Of a stretch of 10,083 bases of DNA, positions 7,013 through 10,083 are shown piece after piece. A model generated the notes under the pieces. That model saw only the letters and a list, made by a program, of their open reading frames with translations, was not told the DNA's origin and did no database searches. Source of the stretch: Baffinella frigidus (taxonomy: Eukaryota; Cryptophyceae; Cryptomonadales; Baffinellaceae); assembly GCA_026770585.1 (NCBI GenBank), contig MU647177.1:5773-15855 (forward strand), in the 5' to 3' direction. Made by a program: the position numbers and the translations under genes. The number at the start of each line of letters is the position of its first letter. The stretch's first letter is position 1.

Positions 7013-7129
7013 AAGTATTAATTAATTGCTTTTTGGCAACGAAAATTACTACACGATTTGCTTTTACAAGTAATAGTAGAGCATTTGTGTAGTAAATTTT
7101 GTTGCGCCAAAAGCAATTGATTAATACTT
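7013..7129. repeat. second inverted repeat, arms 42-43 bp
   Basis: Arm 7013-7054 (AAGTATTAATTAATTGCTTT...) pairs with 7087-7129 over about 38 positions, with a 32-bp loop. It starts two bases after the preceding inverted repeat ends, so the two may form one composite element. Confidence 0.9.
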
Positions 7130-7280
7130 TTGTGGAGAGGAAAATAGCTCTTCTAGCAAAGCAACCCACACCCATCGCTTTTCGGGCTGAGCAATCCTTT
7201 AGAGCATGCTGCATCACTTGCTCTAGTCATGCCTGAACTGATCCAATCATGAAAAGTAGAGGCCGCTGGTGCAAACCGGG

Positions 7281-7387
7281 CTATCCCTTAAGTGCCCATG
7301 CCGCCAAATTTGACGGCCAAGAGGTCCTAGGCAGGTCCTAGGGCCCTACCGTAGGGCGTATGAGCCTACTGGTCACTTAAGGGATAG
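7281..7387. mobile_element. family 2 foldback element, complete copy
   Basis: 107 bp bounded by perfect 14-bp terminal inverted repeats CTATCCCTTAAGTG. The inner part reads AGGTCCTAGG twice, then GGGCCCTACCGTAGGGCGTA. Non-autonomous. No convincing target duplication is visible. Confidence 0.88.
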
Positions 7388-7533
7388 GCAGTGATGCTGC
7401 AACGCGCTTGTGTGCAAGTACCACAAATACACATGTCACGGTGATGTGCATGTGACTGATACCTTGGATAATATCCTGTTTGTATGGGGAATCGTTCATG
7501 GAGGTCATCCTGAAGGGGCGTGGAAACATAGCC
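7388..7533. other. unique spacer, no gene recognised
   Basis: One plus-strand frame is open from about 7400 to a TAG near 7538 without a recognisable domain, so no gene is called. Confidence 0.3.
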
Positions 7534-7583
7534 ACTAGGGCCCTACGGTAGGGCGTATGAGCCTACTCGCCACTCAAGGGATA
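7534..7583. mobile_element. family 2 element, right half
   Basis: CTAGGGCCCTACGGTAGGGC followed by GTATGAGCCTACTCGCCACTCAAGGGATA matches the right half of 7281-7387. The left terminus is not found. Confidence 0.8.
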
Positions 7584-7596
7584 CATGGGCACATCG

Positions 7597-7703
7597 ACCA
7601 TAAGGACCCCCCCCCTCTCCTAGGACCACTGCAGGGCCCTAGGCATCGGCCTACGGGTAGTGTGCCTCCTTATGAACCTCCTTATGAACGAGGCAACCTG
7701 GGT
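7597..7703. mobile_element. decayed family 1 foldback element, copy 9
   Basis: ATAAGGACCCCCCCCCTCTCCTAGGACC at the left and CCTTATGAACGAGG at the right are worn versions of the family 1 ends and core. The right terminal word CCTTATGAAC is duplicated (about 7666 and 7677). Confidence 0.65.
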
Positions 7704-7855
7704 GGCATAAATGATAGACACTTTGGGAGGCGACTCGCGAGAGCAGAGGATAAGCTCGAGAGAGTCACCTACCCAGAGTCATATATCACCAAGTGTGCAC
7801 CGAAGATAAAGCACTCTCTCACTTGACCGGTCTCCTGGCTCGTGCCCCGAACTCG
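7704..7855. other. spacer, no gene recognised
   Basis: The plus-strand frame 7557-7826 starts inside decayed elements and has no recognisable domain. Nothing else is seen. Confidence 0.35.
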
Positions 7856-7918
7856 TCCTAGACAGGTCCTAGGGCCCTACCGTAGGGCCTATGAGCCTAC
7901 TCGCCACTTACGGGATAG
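7856..7918. mobile_element. family 2 element, right half (second)
   Basis: GACAGGTCCTAGGGCCCTAC onward to CCACTTACGGGATAG is nearly the same as the right 63 bp of 7281-7387. The left end is absent. Confidence 0.82.
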
Positions 7919-7951
7919 TGGGATTGGATCACTCCAAAAAGTTCTACACAC

Positions 7952-8085
7952 GGCTCTTCTCCTAGCACTTGCCTACCGTAGGCCGAGGGATCCTAGGACC
8001 AAAAAGTCTCGGCCTACGGTAGGAGGTCCTAGGCAATACCGTAGGCCTAACTACCCCATTTTCAGGCTCTTCTCCTAGCACTTGC
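7952..8085. repeat. 16-bp perfect hairpin flanked by a 21-bp direct repeat
   Basis: GGCTCTTCTCCTAGCACTTG plus C occurs exactly at 7952-7972 and 8065-8085. Starting at the end of the first copy is a perfect stem: CCTACCGTAGGCCGAG (7972-7987) with its complement (8008-8023), loop 20 bases. The stem contains the CCTACCGTAGG word of the family 2 core. Confidence 0.9.
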
Positions 8086-8114
8086 TCTAGACGAGCTCGG
8101 CAGACCCCTCCTGC

Positions 8115-8318
8115 TTTCGGGTTTCGGGTTTATGGTTTGGGGTTTGGGGTTTAGGGTTTAGGGATTAGGGTTTAGGGTTTAGGGTTTCGGGTTTCGGGTT
8201 TCGGGTTTCGGGTTTCGGGTTTCGGGTTTAGGCTGTAGGGTGCAGGGTGCAGGGTGTAGGGTGTAGGGTGTAGGGTGTAGGGTGTAGGGTGTAGGGTGTA
8301 GGGTGTAGGGTGTAGGGG
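8115..8318. repeat. variant telomere-like heptamer array
   Basis: Blocks of different 7-mers follow each other: TTTCGGG, TTTGGGG, TTTAGGG, then six TTTCGGG, two TGCAGGG and about nine TGTAGGG. The G-rich strand is plus, as in 4542-4699. It is interstitial. Confidence 0.93.
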
Positions 8319-8325
8319 TTCCCAC

Positions 8326-8385
8326 CTTGATCGCGGCCTTGTCAGCCTCAGAGATCCAGCGGCGCTCGAAAAGCGAGGTTGCCGC
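8326..8385 (-). other. possible exon end next to a heptamer array
   Basis: On the minus strand the frame SLFERRWISEADKAAIK stops at an AAG|GTGGGA sequence that resembles a 5' splice site, followed eight bases later by the heptamer array. The peptide is not a family I recognise. The upstream side runs at once into the minisatellite unit. This is inference only; it may be chance. Confidence 0.22.
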
Positions 8386-8671
8386 CCACGGACGCCGCCC
8401 GACCTGTTTTCGGGAAGCCGTTTATTACAAGAGCCGTTTATTAGAATATCCGTATATTAGAAGAGCCGTTTATGGACGGGGAAGAGCCGTCTATAGGAAG
8501 GGAAGAGCCGTTTATGGAACGGGAAGGCGCTGTTTATAGGAAGGGGGGCGCTCGAAGAGCGAGGTTGCCGCCCACGGACGCCGCCCGACCTGTTTTCGGG
8601 GAGCCGTTTATTACCGGAGGAAGCCATTTATGGATGGGGAAGAGCCATTTATAGGAAGGGGGACGAGTGTT

Positions 8672-8767
8672 CTATCCCTCAAGTGGCGAGGCGGTCAAAA
8701 TTGGCCGCTAAGAGGTCCTATGGCCCTACGGTAGGGCGTATGAGCCTACTGGGCACTTAAGGAATAG
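8672..8767. mobile_element. family 2 foldback element inside the minisatellite
   Basis: 96 bp from CTATCCCTCAAGTGGCGAGG to CACTTAAGGAATAG; two substitutions between the 14-bp ends. The core AAGAGGTCCTA...GGCCCTACGGTAGGGCGTA is shared with 7281-7387. It interrupts the GAGCCATTTATAGGAAGGGG repeat. Confidence 0.88.
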
Positions 8768-8886
8768 GACGGGGAGCGCTGGAAGAGAGAGGTTGCCGCC
8801 CACGGACGCCGCCCGACCTGTTTATTAGAAGAGCCGTTTATTAGAAGAGCAGCTTATTAGAAGAGCCATTTATTAGATGAGCCGAT

Positions 8887-9122
8887 TATCCTCTTGCCGG
8901 TTTTATAGGAATATAATCCCTTTAGAACATATTTTTGGGTCTGTAGTAAAGATCTCAAGATTTCATCGCAGCTCGATTTTTTTTAGCAGATTCTGGAGCT
9001 GACGGCCAAATCTCGAGGATCTGCGCTTTCAGATTTGAAAAAGGACATAAATTAGGGGCGAAATTTCGCAGCAAACCCGAAATATAGATGGACACTTGAT
9101 TTTTCACACCGGCAAGAGGATA
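8887..9122. mobile_element. 236-bp TA-flanked foldback element in the minisatellite
   Basis: Ends TATCCTCTTGCCGGT (8887-8901) and ACCGGCAAGAGGATA (9108-9122) are perfect inverted repeats. TA at both ends fits a TA target duplication, as made by Tc1/mariner-type transposases. The inside is AT-rich and unlike the surrounding repeat, which resumes at GGAAGGGGGAGAGCCG. It encodes nothing and is non-autonomous. Confidence 0.85.
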
Positions 9123-9434
9123 GGAAGGGGGAGAGCCGTCTATAGGACGCGGAAGAGAGGTTACCGCCCAAGGACACCCCCTACCTGTTTATTAGCAGAG
9201 CCGTTTATTAGAAGAGCCGTTTATTAGATGAGCCGTTTATGGATGGAGAAGAGCCGTTTATAGGAAGGGAGACGAGCCGTCTATAGGAAGCAGAATAGAG
9301 GTTGCCGCCCACGCCGCCCGACCTGTTTAGTAGAAGAGCCGCTTATTAGAAGAGCCGTTTATGGAGGGCGAAGCGCCGTTTATTGGACGGGGAAGCGCCG
9401 TTTATGGAGAAACTCAAAACAGGTCTAGGGTTCA

Positions 9435-9468
9435 GGTCGGGACATCAGGGGTCTGGGCGCCAGTCTCC
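9435..9468 (+). repeat. 34-bp direct repeat, copy A
   Basis: GGTCGGGACATCAGGGGTCT then GGGCGCCAGTCTCC. It matches 9838-9871 at 31 of 34 positions. Each copy is followed by C-rich heptamers. Confidence 0.88.
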
Positions 9469-9472
9469 TTAC

Positions 9473-9583
9473 ACTTAAACCCCAAACCCGGCACTCCGAC
9501 TCCCAACCCCCCACCCCGAATCCCAAAAACCTAACGCGTAAGCGTAAAGCGTAAACCCAAACCCTCAACCCTCCAACCTCCAT
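9473..9583. repeat. degenerate C-rich heptamer array
   Basis: CCCAAAC, CCCTCAA and GCGTAAA-like 7-mers in loose succession. The orientation is opposite to the arrays at 4542 and 8115. Confidence 0.8.
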
Positions 9584-9735
9584 GGTCAGATAGCGAGGGG
9601 GCAAATGGATTGGGTATTTATTGGATTCAGTGCCCATATGGGCACTGAATCCACAACAAGTTGGACGCGACTGGTACAATTTTTTGGATTCGTACCCGAC
9701 TTAAAAAGATCCGTTTGCACCCTCGCTATCCGACC
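9584..9735. mobile_element. 152-bp foldback element with a perfect 30-bp palindrome
   Basis: Terminal arms 9584-9610 and 9709-9735 match at 24 of 27 positions (GGTCAGATAGCGAGGGGGCA / complement). Inside, 9623-9652 is a perfect palindrome with half-site GGATTCAGTGCCCAT. It separates two C-rich heptamer arrays. No coding capacity. Confidence 0.88.
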
Positions 9736-9744
9736 AAGGAAATC

Positions 9745-9834
9745 CTAAACCAACAAAGCGTAAACCCTAAACCCTACACCCTTCACCCTACACCCTTCAC
9801 CCTACACCCTTCACCCTACACCCTACACCCTCAA
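9745..9834. repeat. C-rich heptamer array with a 14-bp higher-order unit
   Basis: AACCCTAAACCCTACACCC is followed by alternating CCCTTCA and CCCTACA heptamers, giving a 14-bp period repeated about three times. Confidence 0.9.
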
Positions 9835-9837
9835 CCA

Positions 9838-9871
9838 GGTTGGGACCTCAGGGGTCCGGGCGCCAGTCTCC
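9838..9871 (+). repeat. 34-bp direct repeat, copy B
   Basis: GGTTGGGACCTCAGGGGTCC then GGGCGCCAGTCTCC; three differences from copy A at 9435-9468. The two copies bracket the foldback element and its flanking arrays. Confidence 0.88.
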
Positions 9872-10047
9872 CTGAACCCCAACCCCCAAACCCTAATCCC
9901 AAAACCCTAACGCCTAAACCCTCATCCCAAAACCCTAACGCCTAAACCCTAATCCCAAAAACCTAAAGCGTAAAGCGTAAAGCGTAAAGCGTAAAGCCTA
10001 TGACCTCCCTCAGGAGCCATGACGCCGGTCCCTAAACCCTCAACTCC

Positions 10048-10049
<2 letters not shown>
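9872..10049. repeat. C-rich heptamer array with GCGTAAA block
   Basis: AACCCTAATCCCAA- and AACGCCTAAACCCT-type units give way to four to five GCGTAAA units (about 9964-9998), then decayed CCCTAAACC to the end. Confidence 0.88.

Positions 10050-10083
<34 letters not shown>
10050..10083 (+). repeat. 34-base poly-C run at the window end
   Basis: A pure C homopolymer closes the window. It may be real, or an artefact at a contig edge next to repetitive DNA. Confidence 0.95.

Larger units (their letters stand above)
8360..9415. repeat. degenerate minisatellite: GAGCCGTTTATTAG / ATAGGAAGG units
   Basis: Short units GAGCCGTTTATTAGAA, GAGCCGTTTATGGACGGG and GAGCCGTCTATAGGAAGG alternate. A larger word GAGGTTGCCGCCCACGGACG with CCGCCCGACCTG opens each super-unit, at about 8375, 8561, 8790, 9159 (worn) and 9298 (shortened). 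Plus-strand frames here (RAVYGRGRAVYRKG-like) are repeat readings, not proteins. Confidence 0.9.

Noticed and set aside
6903-7217. 104-codon minus-strand frame
   Set aside because: It reads through both long inverted repeats and the CCGGGAAA units, so its sequence is dictated by the repeats.
3384-9415. CRISPR array from the regular short repeats
   Set aside because: Repeat units are degenerate, spacers are themselves repeats, and the window is eukaryotic with a spliced gene.
8115-10049. A true chromosome end
   Set aside because: The arrays are mixed with other repeats, change orientation, and the last array is C-rich toward the right end, which is the wrong orientation for a terminal telomere there.

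Overview
The window looks like nuclear DNA of a microbial eukaryote, most likely an alga or a related protist. Three things support this. One cyclic-nucleotide phosphodiesterase gene is interrupted by a GT-AG spliceosomal intron. A lone last exon of an eIF4A-type helicase sits on the other strand. Several blocks of TTTAGGG-type heptamers (the telomere motif of plants and many algae) and numerous short foldback elements fill the rest. The species cannot be identified from the sequence.

Layout. 1-840: AT-richer intergenic DNA with an approximately 76-bp direct repeat (255-330 and 723-799), a perfect 18-bp hairpin and a GTACGAAG palindrome cluster. 1036-2385 (+): the phosphodiesterase gene, two exons and about 400 codons, followed at once by a (GT)n microsatellite. 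2440-3190: no gene seen, but three degenerate 25-bp repeats and an inverted repeat. 3191-3258: a short broken copy of the phosphodiesterase 3' end, lying against a foldback element. 3271-5091: an approximately 1.8-kb cluster of 'family 1' foldback elements (TACAGGGGTACCTCGCTCAT termini), interrupted by a GAGGCGGGCC motif, a 19-bp tandem repeat, the eIF4A last exon on the minus strand (4436-4522) and a TTTAGGG array lying in the intron before that exon.

5092-6720: no gene recognised; the open frames there overlap on both strands. 6751-7129: two adjacent long inverted repeats. 7281-8767: 'family 2' elements (CTATCCCTTAAGTG termini), which share a core with family 1, plus a 16-bp perfect hairpin and a second, variant-rich heptamer array. 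8360-9420: a degenerate minisatellite built on GAGCCGTTTATTAG/ATAGGAAGG, split by a 236-bp TA-flanked foldback element. 9420-10083: C-rich heptamer arrays around another foldback element with a perfect 30-bp palindrome; the window ends in 34 C.

Only the phosphodiesterase gene is complete. It would hydrolyse a cyclic nucleotide and so terminate cAMP or cGMP signalling. The eIF4A exon belongs to a different gene or gene remnant. The rest is non-coding repeat landscape, and most open frames in it are readings through repeats.
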